This document shows positions 54,269-62,067 of a stretch of DNA of 64,000 nt, piece after piece. How positions within the stretch are numbered: the first letter of the stretch is position 1; each line of letters starts with the position of its first letter. The notes below the pieces were generated by a model. That model was not told where the DNA came from and searched no databases. It saw nothing but the letters and a program-made list of their open reading frames with translations. Made by a program: the position numbers and the translations under genes. Source of the DNA: Lysobacterales bacterium 66-474. GTDB taxonomy: Bacteria; Pseudomonadota; Gammaproteobacteria; Xanthomonadales; Rhodanobacteraceae. The stretch is taken from assembly GCA_001899805.1 (NCBI GenBank), contig MKWP01000014.1, forward strand, positions 434,001 to 498,000, given 5' to 3'.

Positions 54269-55078
54269 TTACGCCTCAAATATCGATATAACATCATAAA
54301 TATTACCCAATATATTGATTTGTTTTAGCCGCCCATGCGACGCTACGATCAGGGCTTGTGTCCCTTTCCGGTTGGTCACCACCTCGAGCAACCACGCCGT
54401 CGTTGCATCGTCCCCAACCTGCGTCGGTCCAGGCGACAGGGAACTGCTGCCGCGGACGTGGTAGAGGCGGAGTTTGTGCCCGCCGCGGTAGTGCAGGCGC
54501 GCCGCGATTTCCTGTCCGGGATAACAGCCCTTGTCGAAGGCCACCGCGCCCAGATGCTCCAGACCCAAGGCCGGCGGCAAGAATCCGGGTTCGGCTTCGG
54601 CCGGCAGGCTGGGCCAGCCCCACGTGATGTCCTGCAGGCGCCACTCCTCTTGCGCAACCGGGTCGCTGGGCGCGGAAACGGGAGACAATCTCAGGCTGCG
54701 GGTACCGTGGCCCAGCACGACCACACCATCGGCATCGACGCCGGCGGTTCCATCGGCAACGGGGTCGCCGGCGAAGGCGGTGAAATGCCCGACCGCCAGA
54801 GTCACGCGCATCCGGAACACGAATCGCGCCAGCGCGTCGCGCGTCGCGTCGACATCGCCGCCGCGCAGCATCGCCAGCAATCTGCCGTCACCAGTGTCGG
54901 CAAGGTGCATCAACGCGCGCACGCGCCCCTGCGCGGTGAGCCATGCATTCCATTGCCAACGCCCCGGCGCCAGCGCGTCCACGTCACCCGAGAATTGCGT
55001 CTGGGCGAAACGGTGCGCGTCGGCGCCCTCGATCACGATGCATGCGACTTTGCCGATGGCGCGCGAAGCTGGGGTCAT
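54269..55078 (-). CDS. ygfZ: Folate-binding protein YgfZ
   Basis: A 269-residue protein related to the T-protein of glycine cleavage. The signature KGCYPGQEIAARLHYRGG near residue 187 contains the conserved Cys. YgfZ supports Fe-S enzyme activity together with tetrahydrofolate, fitting its position beside the sdh block (SdhB has three Fe-S clusters). The last 20 residues (about KQINILGNIYDVISIFEA) are encoded in strikingly AT-rich DNA. It is divergent from the SDHAF4-like gene. Confidence 0.92.
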   Translation of the reverse strand: MTPASRAIGKVACIVIEGADAHRFAQTQFSGDVDALAPGRWQWNAWLTAQGRVRALMHLADTGDGRLLAMLRGGDVDATRDALARFVFRMRVTLAVGHFTAFAGDPVADGTAGVDADGVVVLGHGTRSLRLSPVSAPSDPVAQEEWRLQDITWGWPSLPAEAEPGFLPPALGLEHLGAVAFDKGCYPGQEIAARLHYRGGHKLRLYHVRGSSSLSPGPTQVGDDATTAWLLEVVTNRKGTQALIVASHGRLKQINILGNIYDVISIFEA

Positions 55079-55181
55079 CGATGCGTACTTGGTGCCATTC
55101 CTTGTACAACGTTAGCAGCGTCCGACTGCAGCATCGGACGTTCGGTGCGACAATGCGCGCCGTGATTGGCTTCGGCTGTGC

Positions 55182-55343
55182 ATGATGATCGACGAATCCC
55201 CGAAAGAAACGGTGCCGGCCCCGCCGCCGCCCGCACGCGAACCGCAACCCGCGCCGCGCGAACGTCCCACACCGGAAGGCGATGGCCTCGACCCGACTCG
55301 TTACGGGGATTGGGAAAAGAACGGGCGCTGCATCGATTTTTAG
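55182..55343 (+). CDS. SDHAF4-like succinate dehydrogenase assembly factor (DUF1674)
   Basis: A 53-residue protein starting ATG 55182 (a second ATG follows at 55185). The N-terminal half is Pro-rich, and the last 17 residues, DPTRYGDWEKNGRCIDF, match the signature of the SDHAF4/DUF1674 family, whose mitochondrial members bind flavinylated SdhA and protect it before it joins SdhB. It is the first gene before sdhC, 248 bases upstream, which supports the role. The conserved Cys and acidic Asp-Phe end are present. Confidence 0.88.
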   Translation: MMIDESPKETVPAPPPPAREPQPAPRERPTPEGDGLDPTRYGDWEKNGRCIDF

Positions 55344-55591
55344 TGCGCCGGAGCGGGTGCCGGCGTTGAAGCTGCATCCATGGCCGAGATCCCATTGTCA
55401 AGCGTTCGATCGACGAAACAGCTCGCCCTGATTTTCACGACGGTCGCCACGGACGAGTGCCGTCCGCCGTGATGATCCTCGCAACGCCCATGCGTTCATG
55501 CGACAATGGACGACGATCAACGGCGCATTGATCGCCCGTATTGATCGCCGTGGGGACGACGCTGCGCGAGCAGTGACAAGGACACCAGGAC

Positions 55592-56014
55592 ATGCCCACA
55601 ACACGACCTTTGTCGCCGCATCTAGGCATCTACCGCTGGCGCGTCAACATGCTGCAGTCGACCCTGCACAGGTTGACCGGACTGTTCCTGTGTGTCGGTG
55701 CCCTGCTGGTGACATGGGGCCTGATCGCGGCCGCCAGCAGTGGCAGGGCGTGGGATATTTTCGCGGAGTTCTGCGCCAGCTGGATCGGGTTGGTGCTGTT
55801 GTTCCTGTGGACGTGGTCGCTGCTGTTCCATCTCTGCAATGGCCTCCAGCACCTGCTGCGCGATGCCGGCCGCGGCTTCGGCCCGGCGCATCGCGATCGT
55901 GCCTTTGCTCCTTCCTACTGGTCCGCCGGCTGGGTCGTGATCGCGATCAGCGTGGCATTGGCCGTGTTGGTGTTCATCCTGCTGGCCCTGCGCATGAATG
56001 GAGGTGCGGCATGA
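55592..56014 (+). CDS. sdhC: Succinate dehydrogenase cytochrome b556 subunit SdhC
   Basis: A 140-residue membrane anchor with three helices. The start MPTTRPLSPHLGIYRWRVNMLQSTLHRLTG holds SxHRxTG, and the second half has the heme histidine in LLFHLCNGLQHLLRD. It binds heme b and quinone with SdhD. It overlaps sdhD by 4 bases (ATGA). Confidence 0.96.
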   Translation: MPTTRPLSPHLGIYRWRVNMLQSTLHRLTGLFLCVGALLVTWGLIAAASSGRAWDIFAEFCASWIGLVLLFLWTWSLLFHLCNGLQHLLRDAGRGFGPAHRDRAFAPSYWSAGWVVIAISVALAVLVFILLALRMNGGAA

Positions 56015-56424
56015 GTGCGTATCCGGGCCAGGATGGACTGCGCACGCCGCTCAAGGTTGCGCGCGGACTGGGCTCTTCGAAGACGGGCGTGCACCATTGG
56101 TGGTTGCAGCGGGTGACCGCGGTGGCGTTGGTGCCGCTGTCGATCTGGTTCCTGTTCCTGCTGGGCGGAATCATCCACGCCGACTATTCCGTGGTGATGG
56201 CCAGCATCGGCCAGCCGGTGCATGCGATCTTCCTGATCGTGTTCGTCGTCTGCCTGTTCTGGCATGGCGCACTCGGCCTGCAGGTGGTGATCGAGGATTA
56301 CGTGCACACCCGCTGGCTGGAAACGACGTTGCAGATCGCGCTGCGCTTCGGTGCCCTGCTGGGTGCACTGGCCTGCGTGATGGCGGTGCTGGCGGTGTGG
56401 TTGACCGGCACCGCGTACTACTGA
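56011..56424 (+). CDS. sdhD: Succinate dehydrogenase membrane subunit SdhD
   Basis: A 137-residue protein with three helices. HHWWLQRVTAVALVPLSIWFLF and the heme/quinone part FWHGALGLQVVIEDYVH (His and Asp) are those of SdhD. It follows sdhC by a 4-base overlap and precedes sdhA by 52 bases. The N-terminus is longer than in E. coli, as in other Xanthomonadales. Confidence 0.95.
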   Translation: MSAYPGQDGLRTPLKVARGLGSSKTGVHHWWLQRVTAVALVPLSIWFLFLLGGIIHADYSVVMASIGQPVHAIFLIVFVVCLFWHGALGLQVVIEDYVHTRWLETTLQIALRFGALLGALACVMAVLAVWLTGTAYY

Positions 56425-56476
56425 TCGGATCGTGCCGATCGATTCATGTTGATCGAACCTGCGACAAGGGACCTCC

Positions 56477-58273
56477 ATGTCTGCTGACAGTTACAAGGTC
56501 GAAACCCATCAATACGACGTGGTGGTGGTCGGCGCCGGCGGCGCCGGGTTGCGTGCCACCATGGGTCTGGCCGCCAAGGGGCTTTCGGCCGCCTGCGTCA
56601 CCAAGGTATTTCCCACGCGCTCGCACACCGTCGCCGCGCAAGGCGGCGTGGCCGCCGCACTCGGCAACATGGGCGAGGACGATTGGCGTTACCACTTCTA
56701 CGACACCGTCAAGGGTGGCGACTGGCTGGGCGACCAGGACGCGGTCGAATACATGTGCCGCGAGGCGATCCCGGCCGTCATCGAACTGGAGCATTTCGGC
56801 GTGCCGTTCTCGCGGACCAGGGAAGGCAAGATCTACCAGCGCCCGTTCGGCGGCATGACCACGCACTACGGCGAAGGCATCGCGCAGCGCACCTGTGCCG
56901 CAGCGGACCGCACCGGCCACGCGATCCTGCACACGCTGTACACGCAGGCGCTGAAGCACGACGCCCGGTTCTTCATCGAATACTTTGCGACCGACCTGGT
57001 GAAGGATCCCCGCAACGGGCGCATCACCGGCGTGCTGGCGATCGACTTGAACGAGGGCACGCTGCACCTGTTCCAGGGCCACGCGATCGTGCTGGCCACC
57101 GGCGGTTACGGGCGCGCGTATTTCTCCTGCACCTCGGCGCACACCTGCACCGGCGACGGCGGGGGCATGGCGCTGCGCGCGGGCCTCGCGCTGCAGGACA
57201 TGGAGTTCGTGCAGTTCCATCCGACCGGCATCTACGGTTCCGGCTGCCTGATCACCGAAGGCTCGCGCGGCGAGGGCGGTTACCTCACCAATTCCAGGGG
57301 CGAGCGCTTCATGGAGCGCTACGCGCCCAACGCCAAGGACCTGGCCTCGCGCGACGTGGTCAGCCGCGCCATCACCATGGAAATCCGCGAGGGCCGCGGC
57401 GTCGGCGAACACGCCGACCACGTGTATCTGAACCTCGCGCACCTCGGCGCGGACGTGTTGCACGAACGGTTGCCGGGCATCTCCGAAACCGCGCGCATCT
57501 TCGCCGGCGTGGACGTGACGAAGGAACCCATTCCGGTGCTGCCGACCGTGCACTACAACATGGGCGGCATCCCCACCAACCACCACGGCGAGGTGGTGCA
57601 GAAGGTCGGCGACGATCCGGACGTGGTGGTGCCGGGGCTGTTCGCGATCGGCGAGGCGGCGTGCGTGTCGGTGCACGGCGCCAACCGCCTGGGTTCGAAC
57701 TCGCTGCTGGATCTCGTGGTGTTCGGCCGCGCGGTCGCCAGCCGCTGCGCCGAAGTCATCAAGCCTGACACGCCGCATCGCGACCTGCCGTCCGACGCGC
57801 TGGATCCGGCGCTGACCCGGCTGGACAAATTGCGCCACGCGGACGGCGGCACGCCGACCGCCGAGTTGCGCCTGAAGATGCAGAAGACGATGCAGGCCGA
57901 CGCAGCAGTGTTCCGCACCGCCGAAACGCTGCAGCAGGGCTGCACGAAAATCGACGAGGTTTACGCGGGTTTCGCGGACATCAAGGTGACGGATCGTTCC
58001 CTGATCTGGAACTCCGATCTGGTGGAAACCTTCGAACTCGCCAACCTGTTGGGGCAGGCAGTCGGCACCATGCATTCGGCCGCGCAGCGACCCGAGAGTC
58101 GCGGCGCGCATGCGCGCGAGGATTTCCCCGAGCGCGACGACGCCAACTGGATGAAACACACGCTGGTCACGGTGGACGACAAGGGTCGCTGCGGCTTTGA
58201 TTATCGGCCGGTGCACAGCAACACGATGACCGACGAAGTCGCCACGGTGCCGCCCAAGAAGCGGGTGTATTGA
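56477..58273 (+). CDS. sdhA: Succinate dehydrogenase flavoprotein subunit
   Basis: A 598-residue flavoprotein. FAD-binding GAGGAGLRA, the histidine that takes FAD covalently in [13 protein letters not shown], the substrate loop HPTGIYGSG and SRGEGGYLT with its arginines, and a C-terminal helical domain. It oxidises succinate to fumarate in the citrate cycle and feeds electrons to SdhB. Flavinylation is aided by SdhE, whose gene is further on. Confidence 0.98.
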   Translation: MSADSYKVETHQYDVVVVGAGGAGLRATMGLAAKGLSAACVTKVFPTRSHTVAAQGGVAAALGNMGEDDWRYHFYDTVKGGDWLGDQDAVEYMCREAIPAVIELEHFGVPFSRTREGKIYQRPFGGMTTHYGEGIAQRTCAAADRTGHAILHTLYTQALKHDARFFIEYFATDLVKDPRNGRITGVLAIDLNEGTLHLFQGHAIVLATGGYGRAYFSCTSAHTCTGDGGGMALRAGLALQDMEFVQFHPTGIYGSGCLITEGSRGEGGYLTNSRGERFMERYAPNAKDLASRDVVSRAITMEIREGRGVGEHADHVYLNLAHLGADVLHERLPGISETARIFAGVDVTKEPIPVLPTVHYNMGGIPTNHHGEVVQKVGDDPDVVVPGLFAIGEAACVSVHGANRLGSNSLLDLVVFGRAVASRCAEVIKPDTPHRDLPSDALDPALTRLDKLRHADGGTPTAELRLKMQKTMQADAAVFRTAETLQQGCTKIDEVYAGFADIKVTDRSLIWNSDLVETFELANLLGQAVGTMHSAAQRPESRGAHAREDFPERDDANWMKHTLVTVDDKGRCGFDYRPVHSNTMTDEVATVPPKKRVY

Positions 58274-58373
58274 TATCGAGGGTGGTGTGACAGGTTTTCA
58301 GCAATAGGGGCAGCTCGGCGAATTGATCCCCACCCGCCGATCGGCCCGAATACCAGGATGAGGTGACGCAACC

Positions 58374-59153
58374 GTGGCTGAATTCACGCTGCCGAAAATG
58401 TCGCAAGTCAGGAAGGGGCGGCACTTTGCCGCCAAGCCGGGCGCGAAGAAGGTGCGCAACTTCCGGGTGTATCGCTGGGATCCGGACGTTGGCGAAAATC
58501 CGCGTCTCGACACCTACGAGGTCGACGTCACCGGCTGTGCGATGGTCCTCGACGTGCTGCTGAAGATCAAGAACGAGATCGACCCGACGCTCACGCTGCG
58601 CCGTTCCTGCCGCGAAGGCGTGTGCGGTTCCTGCGCGATGAACATCGACGGCGAGAACACCCTGGCCTGCATCAAGGGGCTGGATGAATTGCCGGAAGGC
58701 GACGTCAGCGTCTACCCGCTCCCGCACATGCCGGTGGTGAAGGATCTGGTGCCCGACCTCACGCATTTCTACGCGCAATACACCTCGATCAAGCCGTGGC
58801 TGCAGACCGAAAGCTCGCCCGGCACGCGCGAGCGCCTGCAATCGCCGGAAGATCGCAAGAAGCTGGATGGCCTGTACGAATGCATCCTGTGCGCGTGCTG
58901 CACCACGGCGTGCCCGAGTTACTGGTGGAATCCCGACCGTTTCCTTGGGCCCGCGGTATTGCTGCAGGCCTATCGCTGGATCGTCGATTCGCGCGACGAA
59001 GCCACCGGCGAGCGGCTGGACGACCTCGACGATCCGTTCAAGCTGTACCGCTGCCACACCATCATGAATTGCACCAACACCTGCCCCAAGGGCCTGAATC
59101 CGGCCAAGGCGATCGCCGAGATCAAGCAGTTGCTGGTCAATCGAACGGTCTGA
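58374..59153 (+). CDS. sdhB: Succinate dehydrogenase iron-sulfur subunit
   Basis: A 259-residue protein with a GTG start. The [2Fe-2S] ligands lie in [22 protein letters not shown], the [4Fe-4S] ligands in [15 protein letters not shown], and the [3Fe-4S] ligands in [14 protein letters not shown]. It passes electrons from SdhA to quinone. A gap of 100 bases after sdhA carries no gene. Confidence 0.97.
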   Translation: MAEFTLPKMSQVRKGRHFAAKPGAKKVRNFRVYRWDPDVGENPRLDTYEVDVTGCAMVLDVLLKIKNEIDPTLTLRRSCREGVCGSCAMNIDGENTLACIKGLDELPEGDVSVYPLPHMPVVKDLVPDLTHFYAQYTSIKPWLQTESSPGTRERLQSPEDRKKLDGLYECILCACCTTACPSYWWNPDRFLGPAVLLQAYRWIVDSRDEATGERLDDLDDPFKLYRCHTIMNCTNTCPKGLNPAKAIAEIKQLLVNRTV

Positions 59154-59183
59154 TTCGTCGGAACGGCACGGGGGAGCAGCGTT

Positions 59184-59444
59184 TTGCCATCGACCGAAGC
59201 GCGTCTGAAGCGCATCCAGTGGCGTTGCCGGCGCGGCACCCGCGAACTCGACGCCTTGCTGGGCGGCTGGCTGGATGCGCATGCCGCTGCGATGGACGAG
59301 ACGCAATTCGCGGCGTTCGACGCCTTGCTCGACCAGCAGGATCCCGAACTCTGGGACTGGCTGATGGCCCACGCCGAACCCCCGCGCGCGGACTGGCGCG
59401 CGATCGTCGCCGGGATTCGCCGGCACGCGGGGCTCGCGGAATGA
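59184..59444 (+). CDS. sdhE: FAD assembly factor SdhE
   Basis: An 86-residue protein of the SdhE/YgfY family with the RGTRELD motif (RRGTRELDALLGGW) whose Arg-Gly-x-x-Glu core is needed for flavin attachment to SdhA. The start is TTG at 59184 behind GGGGGAG. It overlaps the next gene by 4 bases. The gene is part of the sdh operon, 30 bases after sdhB. Confidence 0.95.
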   Translation: MPSTEARLKRIQWRCRRGTRELDALLGGWLDAHAAAMDETQFAAFDALLDQQDPELWDWLMAHAEPPRADWRAIVAGIRRHAGLAE

Positions 59445-59905
59445 AGGCGGCGCCCGCGATCGGGTTCGCCTGCCGTGTGTCGAGAAGCCTGGTCGCCGCG
59501 ACGATCGTCGTCGCGGTGCTGGCCGTCGTGGCGGTGTGGATCTGTGGCCTGCCGCTTTGGGTACGCATGGTGTTGGTGGCGTGCGTCGTGGCGTGGGCCG
59601 GGAACGCGCTTGCCGGGTTGTGGTTCCCGCGCGTTCGTTCGCTGGCCTGGCAAGCCGACGGCACGGCCCGCATCGGCGTCCGTGACCGAAGGACGAACCG
59701 GAACGATGAGGTACAGGGGGCCGTCCACGCCGCACGCGTGATGGGGCCGTTGATCGTGCTGGTCCTGCGCTGGCCGCCGCGCGAACGCGCCACCCTGTGG
59801 CTGCTGCCCGACAACCTCGACGCCGACACCCGCCGGCGTCTGCGCATGCGCCTGGGCGCGGCGGGCGGCGCCAGCCTGGCGTCAGGGAACGCCGACAGCG
59901 GTTGA
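59441..59905 (+). CDS. YgfX/CptA-like membrane protein
   Basis: A 154-residue protein with two membrane helices near the N-terminus (about 20-60) and a soluble C-terminal domain (SLAWQADGTARIGVRDRR, LLPDNLDADTRRRLRMRL). It overlaps sdhE by 4 bases, the same pairing as ygfY-ygfX in E. coli, where YgfX is a small membrane protein (called toxin CptA). Function here is inferred from place and shape. Confidence 0.85.
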   Translation: MKAAPAIGFACRVSRSLVAATIVVAVLAVVAVWICGLPLWVRMVLVACVVAWAGNALAGLWFPRVRSLAWQADGTARIGVRDRRTNRNDEVQGAVHAARVMGPLIVLVLRWPPRERATLWLLPDNLDADTRRRLRMRLGAAGGASLASGNADSG

Positions 59906-59986
59906 TGGTCTGAACCGCTTGCCGCCTTTCGGCTTTTCCATCACGCTGCGGTGGCATGGGTTTGCGACAGCCGGCACGGCTGCCAA

Positions 59987-60021
59987 TCCCGAAACCCGAA
60001 TCCCGAGTCCCCAGTCCCGGC
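59987..60021. repeat. Heptamer tandem repeat before lolC
   Basis: Five tandem units of seven bases related to TCCCGAA: TCCCGAA, ACCCGAA, TCCCGAG, TCCCCAG, TCCCGGC. It ends 11 bases before the lolC start codon, in its leader. Confidence 0.7.
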
Positions 60022-60031
60022 TTTTCATCGC

Positions 60032-61273
60032 ATGTTCCGACCGCTCGAACTCTTCATCGGCATCCGCTACATCCGCGCCAAGCGGCGCAATCATTTCATT
60101 TCGTTCATCAGCGTGGTGTCGATGCTGGGCCTGATCATCGGCATCACCGCGCTGATCACGGTGATCTCGGTGATGAACGGTTTCGACTTCGAATTGCGCT
60201 CGCGCATCCTCGGCATGGTTTCGCAGGCGTCGATCACGTCGGTCGGCAACAGCATGTCCAACTGGCAGCAGGCGCTGGCCATTGCCGAACGCAATCCGCA
60301 CGTGGAGGGGGCGGCGCCCTATGTCGAACGCGAGGCCTACCTGAGCGGCAATGCCGCGAGCCAGGGCGCAATCGTGCGCGGCATCCTGCCGGACCAGGAA
60401 CCCAAGGTCGCCGACATCGGCTCGAAGATGATCGCCGGCAACCTGTCCGCGCTGACGCCGGGTTCCTGGGGCATCGTGCTGGGACGGGATCTCGCGTTGA
60501 CGCTGGGGGTCAACGTCGGCGACAAGCTGGTGCTGACAGCCAGCATCGGCGCCTCGCCGATCGGCGCGTTGCCGAGATTGAGGCGATTCACGGTCGTCGG
60601 CATCTTCGAAGCCGGGATGCAGGAATACGATTCCGGCCTCGCCATCGTCAACATGCACGACGCCGAGAAGTTGTACCAGATGAGCGGGCCCAGCGGCATC
60701 CGCCTGAAGCTGGACGACTTGTTCGTTGCGAACAAGGTGGCCACGACGCTCGCCGACAAGCTGGGCGATGCCTACCGGGTGCAGGGTTGGATGCAACAGC
60801 ACGCCAACTTCTTCAAGGCCATCGCGATGGAAAAAATCGTGATGTTCATCATCCTGTCGCTGATCGTCGCGGTGGCCGCGTTCAACCTCGTCTCGTCGCT
60901 GGTGATGCTGGTGACGGACAAGCAATCCGACATCGCGATCCTGCGCACGCTGGGCGCGACGCCGCGCAGCATCATGGGCGTGTTCATGATCCAGGGCATG
61001 CTGATCGGCCTGATGGGCATCCTGATCGGCACGGTGTGCGGCGTGGCATTGGCGATCAACGTGCCGGCGATCGTCGACGGCATCCAGAACCTCACCGGCT
61101 ACCAGTTCCTGCCGGAGTCGGTGTATTACATCAACAACGTGCCGAGCAAGCTGGAATGGAGCAATGTCGGCTGGATCACCGGCATGGCCTTCGTGTTCTC
61201 GCTGCTGGCGACGATCTATCCCGCGTGGCGGGCGTCGAGGACGCAGCCGGCGGAGGCGCTTCGTTATGAGTAG
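60032..61273 (+). CDS. lolC: Lipoprotein-releasing system permease LolC/E
   Basis: A 413-residue inner-membrane protein with one N-terminal helix, a periplasmic domain of about 230 residues, and three C-terminal helices; ends in the [13 protein letters not shown] tail of LolC/LolE. It begins [20 protein letters not shown], the usual family N-terminus, so earlier in-frame starts are not used. LolCDE lifts lipoproteins from the inner membrane to LolA. Only one such permease and its ATPase are here, so it probably acts as a homodimer. It overlaps lolD by 8 bases. Confidence 0.96.
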   Translation: MFRPLELFIGIRYIRAKRRNHFISFISVVSMLGLIIGITALITVISVMNGFDFELRSRILGMVSQASITSVGNSMSNWQQALAIAERNPHVEGAAPYVEREAYLSGNAASQGAIVRGILPDQEPKVADIGSKMIAGNLSALTPGSWGIVLGRDLALTLGVNVGDKLVLTASIGASPIGALPRLRRFTVVGIFEAGMQEYDSGLAIVNMHDAEKLYQMSGPSGIRLKLDDLFVANKVATTLADKLGDAYRVQGWMQQHANFFKAIAMEKIVMFIILSLIVAVAAFNLVSSLVMLVTDKQSDIAILRTLGATPRSIMGVFMIQGMLIGLMGILIGTVCGVALAINVPAIVDGIQNLTGYQFLPESVYYINNVPSKLEWSNVGWITGMAFVFSLLATIYPAWRASRTQPAEALRYE

Positions 61274-62060
61274 TCCGGAACCCGGGAAGAAGGTCGCCCC
61301 TCACCCTTTGCCCTCTCCCCAAGGGGGAGAGGGGAACGCAACGAGTCGCGCTGCGCGCGACGGTACATCGATTGCAGCGGTGCTGCGCGCGAACCATATC
61401 GCCAAGACCTACAAGGAAGGCAAGCTGCGCACGCCGGTGCTGCACGACGTGAGTTTCGAGCTGGCGCGTGGCGAAACCCTGGCGATCGTAGGCGCGTCGG
61501 GTTCCGGCAAGAGCACCTTGTTGCACATCGTGGGCGGACTGGACACGCCGACCAAGGGCTCGGTCGAGCTGGAAGGGCGGGAGCTGTCGAAATTGCCGGA
61601 TGCCGAACGCGGCCGCGTGCGCAACCGTTCGCTGGGGTTCGTCTACCAGTTCCACCACTTGTTGCCGGAATTCAGCGCGCTGGAAAACGTCGCGATGCCG
61701 CTGTTGATCCGCGGCACGCCGATCCCTGAAGCGCGCGAACAGTCGCAGGTCCTGCTGGAGCGCGTCGGTCTCGGCCATCGACTGGAACACAAGCCCGGAG
61801 AGTTGTCGGGCGGCGAGCGCCAGCGTTGCGCGATGGCGCGCGCGCTGGTGACGCGGCCCGCCTGTGTATTGGCCGACGAACCCACCGGCAACCTCGATGA
61901 ACACAATGCCGCGGCGCTGTACTCATTGATGCTGGAGCTGAATCGCGAGATCGGCACCAGCATCGTGCTGGTCACCCACGACCGCAATCTCGCGAAGCGC
62001 ATGGACCGGGTGCTGGAACTGACGGGCGGGGCGCTGCATCCCATGTTGCACGACGTTTGA
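61266..62060 (+). CDS. lolD: Lipoprotein-releasing system ATPase LolD
   Basis: A 264-residue ABC ATPase: Walker [25 protein letters not shown] signature, Walker [13 protein letters not shown]-loop VTHDRN, and the LolD-type Q-loop [17 protein letters not shown]. The core starts at about residue 40; the first 38 residues hold a palindromic element read as part of the protein ([14 protein letters not shown]). ATG at 61266 overlaps lolC, but a later GTG at 61380 would give a normal LolD length, so the true start is open. Confidence 0.95.
   Translation: MSSPEPGKKVAPHPLPSPQGGEGNATSRAARDGTSIAAVLRANHIAKTYKEGKLRTPVLHDVSFELARGETLAIVGASGSGKSTLLHIVGGLDTPTKGSVELEGRELSKLPDAERGRVRNRSLGFVYQFHHLLPEFSALENVAMPLLIRGTPIPEAREQSQVLLERVGLGHRLEHKPGELSGGERQRCAMARALVTRPACVLADEPTGNLDEHNAAALYSLMLELNREIGTSIVLVTHDRNLAKRMDRVLELTGGALHPMLHDV
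61297..61334. repeat. Palindromic element inside the lolD 5' end
   Basis: CCCCTCACCCTTTGCCCTCTCCCC (split by a small change) followed by AAG and GGGGAGAGGGG; the arms CCCTCTCCCC (61311-61320) and GGGGAGAGGG (61324-61333) are perfect inverted copies. Similar CCCTC/GAGGG palindromes are common repeats in this bacterial group. It would form a strong hairpin in the mRNA. Confidence 0.7.
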
Positions 62061-62067
62061 TCACGCG

